From NCBI RefSeq assembly GCF_023169885.1, contig NZ_AP025516.1, positions 1,860,001 to 1,924,000 on the forward strand: 64,000 nucleotides of DNA. The letters are read 5' to 3'. The translations under genes were made by a program, and so were the position numbers. The notes under the pieces were generated by a model, which saw nothing but the letters and a program-made list of their open reading frames with translations, was not told where the DNA came from and searched no databases. Positions 38,476-47,739 of the stretch are shown in pieces. Numbering within the stretch: the stretch's first letter is position 1; every line of letters starts with the position of its first letter. The stretch comes from Desulfofustis limnaeus (GTDB lineage Bacteria; Desulfobacterota; Desulfobulbia; Desulfobulbales; Desulfocapsaceae).

Positions 38476-39129
38476 TCATCGAGCAGCCAATTCGTAACGG
38501 CGAACCGTCGCAACCAGGTGCTCCAGGAGCCGAGGGTCCTTTTTTCCCGGACTCGTCTCCACGCCGGAATTGACATCGATGGCGTAGGGATGAACAGCCT
38601 GCAGTGCGTCAATCACGTTGTCCGGTGCCAGGCCTCCGGCCAAAATCAGCGGGAGACGCAGATCGAGGGAACCGACCAGGGTCCAGTCGAACACCCGACC
38701 GGTTCCCCCCGCCGTCCCCTGCACATAGGTATCGAGCAGGATACTGTGCACCACCCCCTGATAGCCGTTCACCTCAGGCACTCCCCGGTCGCCGCCGATG
38801 CGCAGCGCTTTACAGACGGAGAGACTGCGGCGCCACTCCAGCAGAGCTCGACAATAGGTCGGTGCTTCGCTGCCGTGCAGTTGCACCTGCGTCAGTCCGC
38901 ACCGATCAACGATATCCCGCACCGGCGCTTCCTCCAGGTCGCGAAACACCCCGACCCGACCGACAAAGGGCGGCAAGCAGGCAATTATCGCCGCTGCCCG
39001 TTCGGGCGACAGATAGCGCGGGCTTTCCGGGACAAAGATAAAACCAAGAGCGTCGACACCGGCGGCCACCGCCGCTTCGGCATCCTCGGCCCGGGTGATG
39101 CCGCACACCTTGATACGAACCCGTCGCAT
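38476..39129 (-). CDS. trpF: Phosphoribosylanthranilate isomerase
   Basis: 217 residues from ATG 39129, overlapping the trpC stop by one base. TIM-barrel with the catalytic Cys in VRIKVCGITRAED and Asp in AIDVNSGVE; family blocks GFIFVPESPRYLSP and VQLHGSEAP. It converts phosphoribosylanthranilate to CdRP, step three of tryptophan synthesis. Last gene of the trpEGDCF run; rlpA converges right after it, so trpB and trpA are not here. Confidence 0.96.
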   Translation of the reverse strand: MRRVRIKVCGITRAEDAEAAVAAGVDALGFIFVPESPRYLSPERAAAIIACLPPFVGRVGVFRDLEEAPVRDIVDRCGLTQVQLHGSEAPTYCRALLEWRRSLSVCKALRIGGDRGVPEVNGYQGVVHSILLDTYVQGTAGGTGRVFDWTLVGSLDLRLPLILAGGLAPDNVIDALQAVHPYAIDVNSGVETSPGKKDPRLLEHLVATVRRYELAAR

Positions 39130-39923
39130 CACGCTGGCGCTGCCGGGGACACGCCCCGTAATCGATGCAGGAGGTCGCTGCCGGCTCCGGCGCGCATCAA
39201 CGACTCGCCGATCAAGGCGGCACACACTCCCTGGCGTTTCAGGAGTTCCATATCGGCCGGGGACTGCAGGCCCGATTCGGAGACCACCGGTATGGCATCC
39301 GGAATGATCTTTTTCAGGCGCAGCGTGGTGCCGATATCGACACTGAAATCCCTGAGGTTGCGATTGTTGACCCCGATCAACTCGGCCCCTGCCGCCACCG
39401 CCGCCTCCACCTCAGGCTCGTCATGCACTTCCACCAGGCTGTCCATCCCCAACTCCGCGGCATAGAGCCGGTAGTCCCGGAGTTGCTCCACATCCAGGAT
39501 GGCGGCGATCAGCAGCACGGCATCGGCGCCATGGGCCCGGGCCTCTTCGATCTGCATCCGGTCAATGATAAAATCCTTGCGCAAGACAGGCAGATGCACC
39601 GCCTCTCGAACCTGCAGCAGGTAGAGCAGACTGCCCTGGAAAAAGTCGACATCGGTGAGCACCGACAATGCGCTCGCCCCCTGATCCCGATAGTTGACGG
39701 CGATCCTGACCGGATCGAAATCGGCGCAGATGACGCCCTTGGACGGAGAGGCCTTTTTGATTTCGGCAATCACCGCCACCCCCGGATCGGCCAGGAGCGC
39801 CTGCCGAAATCCCCGGGGCGGCGCAGGCTCCCGCTCTTTGTAGGGATGGGGGAGGACGATACCGGTGGTGCGCAAGGCCGCCACCTCTTCTTTTTTCCGT
39901 GCGACAATTCGATCGAGAATCAT
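39129..39923 (-). CDS. trpC: Indole-3-glycerol phosphate synthase
   Basis: 264 residues. Family blocks: EIKKASPSKGVI with the catalytic Lys, ASALSVLTDVDFFQG, PVLRKDFIID with the second Lys, VEVHDEPE, GVNNRNLRDF and SESGLQSPADM. It converts CdRP to indole-3-glycerol phosphate. Stand-alone, not fused to trpF, though the two genes overlap by one base. Preceded by trpD with a 30-nt gap. Confidence 0.97.
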   Translation of the reverse strand: MILDRIVARKKEEVAALRTTGIVLPHPYKEREPAPPRGFRQALLADPGVAVIAEIKKASPSKGVICADFDPVRIAVNYRDQGASALSVLTDVDFFQGSLLYLLQVREAVHLPVLRKDFIIDRMQIEEARAHGADAVLLIAAILDVEQLRDYRLYAAELGMDSLVEVHDEPEVEAAVAAGAELIGVNNRNLRDFSVDIGTTLRLKKIIPDAIPVVSESGLQSPADMELLKRQGVCAALIGESLMRAGAGSDLLHRLRGVSPAAPA

Positions 39924-39953
39924 GGTGTTCTCAGCGGCTAAGGGGTGAGTCGG

Positions 39954-40991
39954 TCAGGCGAAACGGGTGCTGGCGACAATCAGGTCCTCAAGCTTGGCCA
40001 GGGCCCGGCCGCTGTCAATACATTCGGCAGCCAGGGCGATACCCGCCTGCAGATCGTCAGCCGCTCCGGCGGCCAGGAGTGCCGCGCCGCTGTTCAGCAA
40101 CACCATGTCGCGCCGGGGACCCGGGGTGCCGGCCAGGATGTCTTTCATCATGGCTGCCGACTCGACGCTGTCCCGCCCGCCCTTGAGCGAATCGAGGCTG
40201 GTCCTGGGCAAACCAACCTCTTCCGGCGTGATGCGGTAGCTGCTGACCTGGCCATCCCGCAACTCCGCCACCAGGGTACTGCCGGTGATGGTCAACTCGT
40301 CGAGATTGCCTTCCCCATGCACCACCAGGGCACGTCTCGAGCCGAGCCGGCCGAGTACCTCGGCCAGTTGCTCGGTCAACTCGGCGGCAAAGACGCCGAG
40401 CACCTGGACATTGGCCCCGGCGGGGTTGGTCAACGGACCGAGGATGTTGAAGATGGTTCTGATGCCGATTTCCCGGCGCGGCCCGATGGCATATTTCATG
40501 GCACCGTGCAGGGCCGGGGCAAAGAGAAAGCCGATACCGGTGCGCCTGATGCACTCCCCAACCTGTTCGGGCGTCAGGTCCAGCCTGACCCCGGCCGCCT
40601 CCAGGACATCGGCGGAGCCGCAGGAACTGGAGACCGAGCGGTTGCCGTGTTTGGCCACGGTAAAACCACATCCGGCCACGACAAACGCCGAGGTGGTGGA
40701 GACGTTGAAGGTCCCGGAACAATCGCCACCGGTCCCGCAGGTATCGATCACCGTGCCGCCTGCGGCCATGTCGACTCCGGTATCGACCGTCTTCGCTTTC
40801 TCCCGCATGACTCGGACGGCCCCGGCGATCTCGTCGACCGTTTCCCCTTTCATGCGCAGTCCGGTCAAAAAGGAGCCGATCTGGGCCGGGGTGGCGGCTC
40901 CGCTCATGATCTCAGTCATCACCTGGTACATCTCCAATTCGGAGAGATGGACCCGATTGACTACCTGGGTGATCGCTTCTCTGATCGTCAT
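39954..40991 (-). CDS. trpD: Anthranilate phosphoribosyltransferase
   Basis: 345 residues. The PRPP-binding Gly-rich loop is [15 protein letters not shown], and [21 protein letters not shown] and [14 protein letters not shown] are family hallmarks. It attaches phosphoribose to anthranilate. Separate from trpG. Gap of about 35 nt to trpG upstream. Confidence 0.97.
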   Translation of the reverse strand: MTIREAITQVVNRVHLSELEMYQVMTEIMSGAATPAQIGSFLTGLRMKGETVDEIAGAVRVMREKAKTVDTGVDMAAGGTVIDTCGTGGDCSGTFNVSTTSAFVVAGCGFTVAKHGNRSVSSSCGSADVLEAAGVRLDLTPEQVGECIRRTGIGFLFAPALHGAMKYAIGPRREIGIRTIFNILGPLTNPAGANVQVLGVFAAELTEQLAEVLGRLGSRRALVVHGEGNLDELTITGSTLVAELRDGQVSSYRITPEEVGLPRTSLDSLKGGRDSVESAAMMKDILAGTPGPRRDMVLLNSGAALLAAGAADDLQAGIALAAECIDSGRALAKLEDLIVASTRFA

Positions 40992-41026
40992 CTGGTTTGC
41001 CTCGTTGATGTTCCGCGGGTAACCGC

Positions 41027-41638
41027 TTAACCGGCGCGCCCGAGCAGTTGCAGGTAATCGGGAGCGAGGAAATTACGCAGCAGGTAACGGCCGGCGGAGG
41101 TCATGATCGATTCCGGATGAAATTGTACCCCTTCCACCGGCAGCGTGCGATGCCGCACCCCCATCAATTCCTGCTGGTCGGTGCGCGCGGTCGCCTCCAG
41201 GCACTCGGGCAGAGTGTGATCCCGCACCACCAGGGAGTGGTAGCGCATACCGTCAAAAGGATTGGGCAACCCGGTAAAGACCCCGCGGCCGTCGTGAAAG
41301 ATGGGGCTGGTTTTCCCGTGCATGATCCGGTCGGCACGCACCACTTCCCCGCCGAAGGCTTCTCCTATCGCCTGATGTCCGAGGCAGATACCGAGAAGCG
41401 GCACCGTTGGCCCGAATGTCGTGATGACCGCAATGGAGATACCGGCCTCTTTCGGTGTACACGGGCCGGGCGAGATGATCAGGCGACGCGGCGCCAAATC
41501 CCGAAGTTCCTCAAGCGTAATCTGGTCGTTGCGGAAGACGCGGACGGTCTCCCGAACTCCGCTTTCCTCGTTCAGATCGGCGATGGTCTGAACGATGTTG
41601 TAGGTGAACGAATCGTAATTGTCGATAATGATTATCAT
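41027..41638 (-). CDS. trpG: Anthranilate synthase component II (glutamine amidotransferase)
   Basis: 203 residues, class I amidotransferase. Oxyanion loop [11 protein letters not shown], nucleophile Cys in [17 protein letters not shown], and His-Glu in QFHPESIM. It supplies ammonia to TrpE and may also serve PabB for folate. It starts 3 nt after the trpE stop. Confidence 0.95.
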   Translation of the reverse strand: MIIIIDNYDSFTYNIVQTIADLNEESGVRETVRVFRNDQITLEELRDLAPRRLIISPGPCTPKEAGISIAVITTFGPTVPLLGICLGHQAIGEAFGGEVVRADRIMHGKTSPIFHDGRGVFTGLPNPFDGMRYHSLVVRDHTLPECLEATARTDQQELMGVRHRTLPVEGVQFHPESIMTSAGRYLLRNFLAPDYLQLLGRAG

Positions 41639-41641
41639 CGC

Positions 41642-43144
41642 TTAAAACTTCCGTTCGGCCAGCTCGACGGCCCGGCGCAGACCCATCGATTTGTTGACCG
41701 TCTCCTCGAATTCCGCCTGTGGATCAGAGTCGGCCACGATCCCGGCGCCGGCCTGGATAAAGACCTCTGTGCCGTGCAGCACAAAGGTACGGATGGTGAT
41801 ACAAAAATCCATGTTGCCGGAGAAGCCGAAATAGCCCACCGAACCGGCGTAGGGTCCACGCCGCTGTGGCTCCAACTCTTCGATGATCTCCATGGCCCTG
41901 ATCTTGGGAGCGCCACTGACGGTACCCGCCGGGAAACAAGCCGATACCACGTCAAACTGGTCACAACCAGGGGCGATGGTCCCGTGCACGCCCGACACCA
42001 GATGCATGACGTGGCTGTAGCGCTCCACGGTCATCAAGTCCTTGACCCGCACACTGCCGCCCCGGGCCACCCGCCCCACATCGTTGCGGCCCAGATCGAC
42101 CAGCATCAGATGCTCGGCGCGCTCCTTCGGATCAGCCAGCAGTTCCTGCTCCAAGGCCGCGTCTTCACTGGCATCTCTGCCTCGCGGCCTGGTTCCGGCA
42201 ATCGGTCGCAACTCGATCGACTCGCCTTCTTTCCTAACCAGAATCTCCGGTGATGAGCCGATCTGCACCAACTCCCCGAACTTGAGAAAAAAGAGGTACG
42301 GACTCGGGTTGATATGCCGCAGAGCACGATACATCGACAGGGGCGAGGCCTCGGTGGTGGTCTGGAAGCGTTGTGACAACACCACCTGGAAGATATCGCC
42401 GGCCCGAATATATTCCTTGGCCCGCTCGACCATCTCATGAAACTGGCGGGCCTCCATGTTGGCGGTAAAGCTGTGGGGTCTCGGTTCACCTCGGTGGCGC
42501 TCGAAAAAGCCTGCCGGAACCGGCGCCGCAAGGGCGGATACCACTTTTTGCAGGCGGGTGACCCCGTCGTGGTAGTGCATCCCCGGGTCGTCGCCGCTGC
42601 CGGTATCTACCCAACAGATGACGGTAACGGTCTGCCGCAGGTTGTCGTGCACCAGGACGGTACCGGGGATCATGAAAGAGGCGTCGGGAACAGTCAGATG
42701 TTCATGAAGATCCGGCAGCTTTTCCATGAAACGGACCATGTCATAGCCCAGATAGCCGACGGCGCCGCCGCAGAAACGGGGCAGGTCGGCATCGTCCCAG
42801 GCATCCATATCCTGCAGTATCCGGCGCAGGATCAGCAACGGGTTGTCCTCGGTCATCCGGCTCCACTGGTCGCCGCTGTGCGGTGACGAAACATGCACCT
42901 GGTGATCGACCGAGCGAAAGAGGAGGAGCGGATCAAAACCGATGAACGAATAGCGCCCCCATTTTTCACCACCTTCCATGCTCTCGAACAGAAAGACCTG
43001 CTCCTGCTCGTTGTAGATTTTGCAGAACAGAGTCAACGGCGTATCCAGATCGGCAATGATCGTCGCTGCGATCGACACCAACCGCTTGCTCTCTGCCCGG
43101 CGGCAGAACTCCGTTGGATCGGGGGTGATATCAACTGCGGTCAT
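41642..43144 (-). CDS. trpE: Anthranilate synthase component I
   Basis: 500 residues. The N-terminal feedback region contains FLFESMEGGEKWGRYSFIG, the LLES-type Trp-binding element. The catalytic half has IRAGDIFQVVLSQRF, PIAGTRPRG, LVDLGRNDVGRVA and FPAGTVSGAPKIRAMEII. It makes anthranilate from chorismate and ammonia. First gene of trpEGDCF, behind the rpsT terminator. I find no leader peptide with tandem Trp codons in the about 90 bases before it. Confidence 0.97.
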   Translation of the reverse strand: MTAVDITPDPTEFCRRAESKRLVSIAATIIADLDTPLTLFCKIYNEQEQVFLFESMEGGEKWGRYSFIGFDPLLLFRSVDHQVHVSSPHSGDQWSRMTEDNPLLILRRILQDMDAWDDADLPRFCGGAVGYLGYDMVRFMEKLPDLHEHLTVPDASFMIPGTVLVHDNLRQTVTVICWVDTGSGDDPGMHYHDGVTRLQKVVSALAAPVPAGFFERHRGEPRPHSFTANMEARQFHEMVERAKEYIRAGDIFQVVLSQRFQTTTEASPLSMYRALRHINPSPYLFFLKFGELVQIGSSPEILVRKEGESIELRPIAGTRPRGRDASEDAALEQELLADPKERAEHLMLVDLGRNDVGRVARGGSVRVKDLMTVERYSHVMHLVSGVHGTIAPGCDQFDVVSACFPAGTVSGAPKIRAMEIIEELEPQRRGPYAGSVGYFGFSGNMDFCITIRTFVLHGTEVFIQAGAGIVADSDPQAEFEETVNKSMGLRRAVELAERKF

Positions 43145-43234
43145 GGTCGACGGCGCCTATGAAGAAACTGAAAAGACAAACAATACGAAAAGATAACACA
43201 TCGATGCCCAGGCCGCATCAGTGATCGTACGAAC

Positions 43235-43272
43235 AAAAAAACCGCCTGGGCAGGGATGCCCGGCGGTTTTTT
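43235..43272 (-). terminator. Bidirectional terminator between rpsT and trpE
   Basis: A run of A, then ACCGCCTGGGCA and TGCCCGGCGGT pairing with one bulged base around GGGA, then TTTTTT. It ends the rpsT transcript and separates it from the trp operon. Confidence 0.85.
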
Positions 43273-43312
43273 CCACCTGCACGACGAATCGTTCGGTTCG
43301 CTTCGCTGCTAC

Positions 43313-43585
43313 TCAGGCACTGGTCTCCATGCCGTTGACCCGCTTGGTCAGGCGTGAGATCTTGCGCGAAGCGTTCTTCTTGTGGATGGTCCCTTTCGAG
43401 GCCGTCTTGGCGATAACCGGGACAGTAACGGCCAAGGCCGCCTTCGCCTCTTCTGCCGAACCGGTCTCAATGACCTGGTTCAGACTTCTGATGGCGGTTT
43501 TCATTTTTGAACGATTGACACGGTTGCGCATCCGGCGAACCTGGGATTGACGATTCCGTTTTTCCGCTGATTTATGATTAGCCAC
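43313..43585 (-). CDS. rpsT: Ribosomal protein S20
   Basis: 90 residues, Lys/Arg-rich, starting MANHKSAEKRNRQSQ, with the family helix NRSKMKTAIRSLNQVIE and TIHKKNASRKISRLTKRV near the end. It binds 16S rRNA early in 30S assembly. AGGAGGAAG precedes the start. Own promoter (43695-43723) and own terminator. Confidence 0.98.
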   Translation of the reverse strand: MANHKSAEKRNRQSQVRRMRNRVNRSKMKTAIRSLNQVIETGSAEEAKAALAVTVPVIAKTASKGTIHKKNASRKISRLTKRVNGMETSA

Positions 43586-43694
43586 GAATTACTTCCTCCT
43601 GTTTGGACCTGTTCTATCTCTGGCTGATTGTCCGGCTCGGTACGTAAAGATACCCTGACGGCGCAGGGTGTCCAGCTTGCGTGAAAGACTGATA

Positions 43695-43723
43695 TATTTA
43701 ATGCGATATGGGAGTCAAGTCAA
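43695..43723 (-). promoter_or_regulatory. Promoter of rpsT
   Basis: Minus strand TTGACT (43718-43723), 17-bp spacer and TAAATA (43695-43700), about 110 nt before the start codon. A second TTGACT overlaps by five bases. The leader contains CACCCTGCGCCGTCAGGGT, a short hairpin. Confidence 0.6.
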
Positions 43724-43895
43724 TAACAATTATATCTTAGCCCACCATTTCAATCATGGGGCAGGCCCCTGCTTTCTGTTTGACAGAACCAGTTCGGGTG
43801 CGCTACGCTCAAACGGATGGCACCGCCATGGATGGCATTGGCGGCCGCCGATCGACAGCACCTTGACCGGTTGTACCCAACCCAGAGCCGAGACC

Positions 43896-44993
43896 GTGAG
43901 CTTTCCCAGGATCGTTTTTCGCATCATCGAGAACCGGCGTTGCCCGCTCTACCACTATGGCGACGAGTTCAGCGTAACCGGGATCGCCATCTCCATGAAC
44001 AACGGGGAAGAGCAGTCTTTTTTCACCACTTCGGTCGTCTATTCCCCGGCGAAAAAGGAGGTCTGCAAGATACTCACCGGTGACTTGACCCGCCTCGTCA
44101 TCCAATACGAGCGGGGGGACAAGATCCCGGTATGCCTGGTCTCCTGCAGTGGCTGTACCGGATCGATCAAGCTCGAGCACAGCAGTGACAACCGCTTGAT
44201 CGCACCTGAAAGCCCTCCCTCCTCCAATGAAATCGGCTCGATGATGCACCTCTTCAGCGATTTCGCCTTTTTCAGGAACATCGAAAATCACCATCTGGAA
44301 AAAGTTGTCCAGTTTTTTCGCCTGAGTACCTACCGAAAAGGCGACATCATTTTGCGCAAGGGAGAATCCGGAGGAAATTTCTTTATCATCGTCACCGGTG
44401 GCGTCAACGTCATCAACGAGGTCGGCATCACCATCTCAAAACTGGGTAAAGGCGATGTCTTCGGCGAGATGAGCCTGATCTGCAACGAGAAGGTCAGCGC
44501 CACCATCCAGGCCCGGGAAGAGACCTCGATCATCTATATCGACAAGGCCAATTTCAAGAGAATCATCGATCAGTACCCGACCATTCAACTGTATTTCTCC
44601 CGGCTCATGGCCAGCCGACTCAACAAAGCGAACATGATCAGGACCGAGGACCTCTCCTCAGCAATGATCGGCAACCTCACCGAAATACCGGCCGAGGCGC
44701 TGTTTCAGACCCTGAACATGAACAGCAAGACGGGAATCCTGACCATCAGCGAGTTACCCCGGGGAACGGCCCGTTTTTCGTTCCGGCAGGGCAGCCTGAT
44801 CAAGGCCAAATACGATATCTTTTCGGGTGAGGCGGCCTTCTACGAGATATTGAAGGAGCATCAGGGGCGCTTCCGTTTCACCCCCGGCATCCCGCCGGAA
44901 GACTTCGAGATACCGGAGATCGGCTATTTCATGAAACTGCTGATCGAAGGCATGCGGCGCATCGACGAGACCAGGAACAAGCTGACCAATTGA
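43896..44993 (+). CDS. Cyclic-nucleotide-domain protein with C-terminal DUF4388
   Basis: I use GTG 43896 (365 residues), because the open frame upstream runs through the rpsT promoter region and looks non-coding. Order: an N-terminal domain of about 95 residues with RCPLYHYGDEF and a SCSGC motif; a cNMP-binding domain (about 120-240) with YRKGDIILRKGESGGNFFII and KGDVFGEMSL; and a DUF4388/PatA-like domain (about 255-365, ALFQTLNMNSKTGILTI). The phosphate-binding Arg normal in cAMP sites is not present after FGEMSLICNEKVSAT, so cAMP binding is doubtful. Probably a cytosolic signalling protein. Confidence 0.82.
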   Translation: MSFPRIVFRIIENRRCPLYHYGDEFSVTGIAISMNNGEEQSFFTTSVVYSPAKKEVCKILTGDLTRLVIQYERGDKIPVCLVSCSGCTGSIKLEHSSDNRLIAPESPPSSNEIGSMMHLFSDFAFFRNIENHHLEKVVQFFRLSTYRKGDIILRKGESGGNFFIIVTGGVNVINEVGITISKLGKGDVFGEMSLICNEKVSATIQAREETSIIYIDKANFKRIIDQYPTIQLYFSRLMASRLNKANMIRTEDLSSAMIGNLTEIPAEALFQTLNMNSKTGILTISELPRGTARFSFRQGSLIKAKYDIFSGEAAFYEILKEHQGRFRFTPGIPPEDFEIPEIGYFMKLLIEGMRRIDETRNKLTN

Positions 44994-45005
44994 CCCACAC
45001 CAGCT

Positions 45006-47192
45006 TCACTCAAGCGTTCCCCGGTAGTTGAAGGTCGGCAGCGGTGCCCCCTTCTCCGTCCCCAGCAGGCGACGGCCCACGTGTTCCAGCTCCTTGCGGC
45101 CGGTCTTCAGACCGGACAGATCGATGACCAGGTAAGCGAGTCCCACCTGCTGCAGCTCATCCTGGTAGGGCAGCAGCGAAAAGGGCCGCTGCGGTCGGGT
45201 GACCGTGCCGCCCTCCTGCTTTTCGATGACGAACGATTCCCGTTTCGGGCTCAGCAAGGGCCGTCCGTAGACGAAATGATCGGCAGTCAGCCGCGAGGTA
45301 AACAGCGGTGGCGCACCGTAGACCGTCAGGCCGAGCAAGGGTTTTCTGCCGCCCCGCTGCTGCCGGCTGCCCACCTGTTGTCGCCAGGCTGCCATCGTTT
45401 GGTGCAGACAGGTGCGATCCATTTCGATACAGAGTTGCGCCCCGAGCAGTCCCTCCGAGAAGACCAGGTCCAACGCCTGCGTGTTGAGCAGGTTGAGGGT
45501 GTAATCGCCAAAAAGTGAGACCTTATGCCCGGCGAAAAAGGCCATCTGGCTCAAATGGCCAATCTGAAAACTGCGAAACCCGGAGCGAATGAGGATATCG
45601 ATATCCCGCTGCAGATGGTCGATCCCGGCCGGCACGACCACCGGCGGAAGCGCCCAGATGATCTCCGGGCCGCCCCCTTTACGCAGACCTTTGAGCTGGC
45701 CGGCAAAGGACACCGTCTTTTTCTGCAGATTCACCAGGACTCGCCGCGGGCGAAACGGCAACCGCTGGAACAGCAGCTGCGGCGTATCCGTGCGCACCCA
45801 CAGCTCCGGTTTCGCTGCAGGGAAAAGCCGGTCGGGCTTTGCAGCGTTGCTTCGGGATCGATCCCCGGTACCTTCCGGTATGATCGCCCGGCGCAGCCTC
45901 TGGCTCTTCGCCTTGACCTGCTTCTGCCGCTCAGTCGCCGGCTCCCAACGAGGCAGCTCGCGGGCATCGGGCGGTAGCAGGTCTGCTGCGCTTTCGCCGC
46001 TGTCCACACGGTAGACGTCGAAGTGAGTGGGGCCCCGGGCGGGGCCGAGCGTCGCCGGCAGCAGCAAGGCCACCCGCTGCCCCGGCTGCGCCGCCGCCAC
46101 CCTCGACGGGCCGGCCGTGATTGCCTGGAGGGTAAAGGCGACCCGCTCGCCTGAGCGCTCGTCATGGATGCGGATACGGTCGCCAACCCGGCAGGGCTGC
46201 TTCACCGCCACCCTACCGTAACATCCGTCCGGGCGGTCCTGAAGCGACTGAATACGGCCAAGATAGCTGCCCATGTTACCGGAATGGTGCGGCGTGATCG
46301 CCCCTTTGGGCTGCTGGCTGCGCAGGAAGCCGGACGAGGTCTTGCGCCCGAGGGCCTCGGGAATCAGCTGCCGGGCCTCGCGGATGGCCTGCTCGGCGTC
46401 TCTTTCGGGGGCATCGATGACCATCCGGTAGGCCCTGACCACCCGGTCGACGTAGGTGGGTGAACGCAACCTGCCTTCAATTTTCAGCGAGTCGATGCCG
46501 AGCCGCTTCAATTCGGGAACCAGAGCCAACCCTTCCAGGTCGTTCATGGAAAAAAAATAGCCGGACCTGGCCTTGCCACCACCCTGGCTGCCGGCCACCG
46601 AAAACTTGCGGCGGCACGGCTGCACGCAGGTGCCGCGCAAGCCGCTCTTGCCGCCGAAAAAAGAGGAAAACAAGCACAACCCGGAATAGGAAAAACACAT
46701 GGCGCCATGGATGAAGATTTCCAGCTCGATCTGCTTGTCCCGCGCCAGTGCGGCTATTTCCTTGAGGGTCAGCTCCCGGGCCAGGACCGCCCGGGCGCAC
46801 CCGTAACGTTGCAGCAAGGCGAGCCCCTGGCGGTTGCAGGAAGACAGCAGGGTGGAGCCGTGCAGTCGCAGATCGGGAAAAAAGCTGCGCGCCAGTCGGA
46901 TAAGCCCCAGATCCTGGACGATCAACGCATCCGGCCCGACTTCCTCGAGCCAGCAAAGAGTCTCGAGCAGCAGCGGCAGATCGGTCTCCCGCACCAGGCT
47001 GTTGAGGGCGATATGGACCTTCTTGCCGCGCCGATGGGCATAGTGCACCATGGCCCCGATCTCCGGCAGACTGAGATCGCGGGCCAGATTCCTGGCGTTG
47101 AGTCGGGGAGCCCCCAGATAGACGGCGTCCGCCCCGGCCTCGATGGCCACCAGGAACGTGTCTTGCGTACCGGCCGGGGCGAGTAGTTCCAC
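45006..47192 (-). CDS. U32 family peptidase (RlhA/PrtC type)
   Basis: Start taken at GTG 47192 (GAGAGGA upstream), 728 residues; the frame is open further but overlaps pyrR. Begins VELLAPAGTQDTFLVAIEAGADAVYLG. The U32 signature region has EIFIHGAMCFSYSGLCLFSS, GLRGTCVQPCRRKF and SLKIEGRLRSPTYV, with conserved Cys residues able to hold an Fe-S cluster, as in RlhA 23S rRNA hydroxylase. A second large domain (about 330-728) follows the long U32 type. Members act in tRNA/rRNA hydroxylation or proteolysis; the Cys pattern favours RNA modification. Confidence 0.9.
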   Translation of the reverse strand: MELLAPAGTQDTFLVAIEAGADAVYLGAPRLNARNLARDLSLPEIGAMVHYAHRRGKKVHIALNSLVRETDLPLLLETLCWLEEVGPDALIVQDLGLIRLARSFFPDLRLHGSTLLSSCNRQGLALLQRYGCARAVLARELTLKEIAALARDKQIELEIFIHGAMCFSYSGLCLFSSFFGGKSGLRGTCVQPCRRKFSVAGSQGGGKARSGYFFSMNDLEGLALVPELKRLGIDSLKIEGRLRSPTYVDRVVRAYRMVIDAPERDAEQAIREARQLIPEALGRKTSSGFLRSQQPKGAITPHHSGNMGSYLGRIQSLQDRPDGCYGRVAVKQPCRVGDRIRIHDERSGERVAFTLQAITAGPSRVAAAQPGQRVALLLPATLGPARGPTHFDVYRVDSGESAADLLPPDARELPRWEPATERQKQVKAKSQRLRRAIIPEGTGDRSRSNAAKPDRLFPAAKPELWVRTDTPQLLFQRLPFRPRRVLVNLQKKTVSFAGQLKGLRKGGGPEIIWALPPVVVPAGIDHLQRDIDILIRSGFRSFQIGHLSQMAFFAGHKVSLFGDYTLNLLNTQALDLVFSEGLLGAQLCIEMDRTCLHQTMAAWRQQVGSRQQRGGRKPLLGLTVYGAPPLFTSRLTADHFVYGRPLLSPKRESFVIEKQEGGTVTRPQRPFSLLPYQDELQQVGLAYLVIDLSGLKTGRKELEHVGRRLLGTEKGAPLPTFNYRGTLE

Positions 47193-47202
47193 AGGGATCC
47201 TC

Positions 47203-47739
47203 TCAGCGCTCGATGACCACTTGATCCTGGCCGCCCATTTCGGACAGCTGGACCTCGATCCGCTCATCCGGGCGGACGGCGGTGATCAGACCCACATAAT
47301 CCGGCTGGATGGGCAATTGTCGTTCGCCGCGATCGACCAGGCAAGCCAGCTGAATGGTATGCGGCCGCCCGTAATCCATCAAGGCGTCCATGGCGGCGCG
47401 AATGGTCCGGCCGGTATAGATGACATCGTCGACCAGTACCAGTTCCACCCCTTCGATATCGAAATCGATCGAGGTTGTCTTCACCACCGGGTTCTGGCTG
47501 ATCAGGCTCCAGTCATCCCGGTACAAGGTGATGTCGAGGGCACCGCTGGCGGTCGGCACCGAGGTCTGGACATCGATGATTTTTTTGATCCGCTCGGCCA
47601 GGAACACACCGCGGGTATGTATGCCGACAATGGCCAGACGACCGGCGGCCTGGTTGCGCTCGAGGATCTGCAGCGAGATCCGTTGCAGCGCCAGACGCAG
47701 TTCCTCCCCATTCATGATGATCTGTAGCGAGTTGCTCAT
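47203..47739 (-). CDS. pyrR: PyrR bifunctional regulator/uracil phosphoribosyltransferase
   Basis: 178 residues from ATG 47739. The PRPP motif is VELVLVDDVIYTGRTIRAA, and the N-terminal GEELRLALQRISLQILER and LAIVGIHTRGVFLAERI match PyrR. In its family PyrR binds pyr mRNA with UMP to attenuate transcription and has weak UPRTase activity. No pyr biosynthetic gene is within the window; its 4-nt overlap with purN puts it among nucleotide genes. Whether it regulates RNA in this organism is unknown. Confidence 0.93.
   Translation of the reverse strand: MSNSLQIIMNGEELRLALQRISLQILERNQAAGRLAIVGIHTRGVFLAERIKKIIDVQTSVPTASGALDITLYRDDWSLISQNPVVKTTSIDFDIEGVELVLVDDVIYTGRTIRAAMDALMDYGRPHTIQLACLVDRGERQLPIQPDYVGLITAVRPDERIEVQLSEMGGQDQVVIER

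Noticed and set aside
43145-43234. Trp leader peptide/attenuator before trpE
   Set aside because: No short ORF with tandem TGG codons; the only hairpin is the rpsT terminator.
43668-43895. N-terminal extension of the cyclic-nucleotide-domain gene
   Set aside because: The added residues run across the rpsT promoter, have His/Trp/Arg-rich non-coding-like composition, and no ATG with ribosome-binding site supports them.
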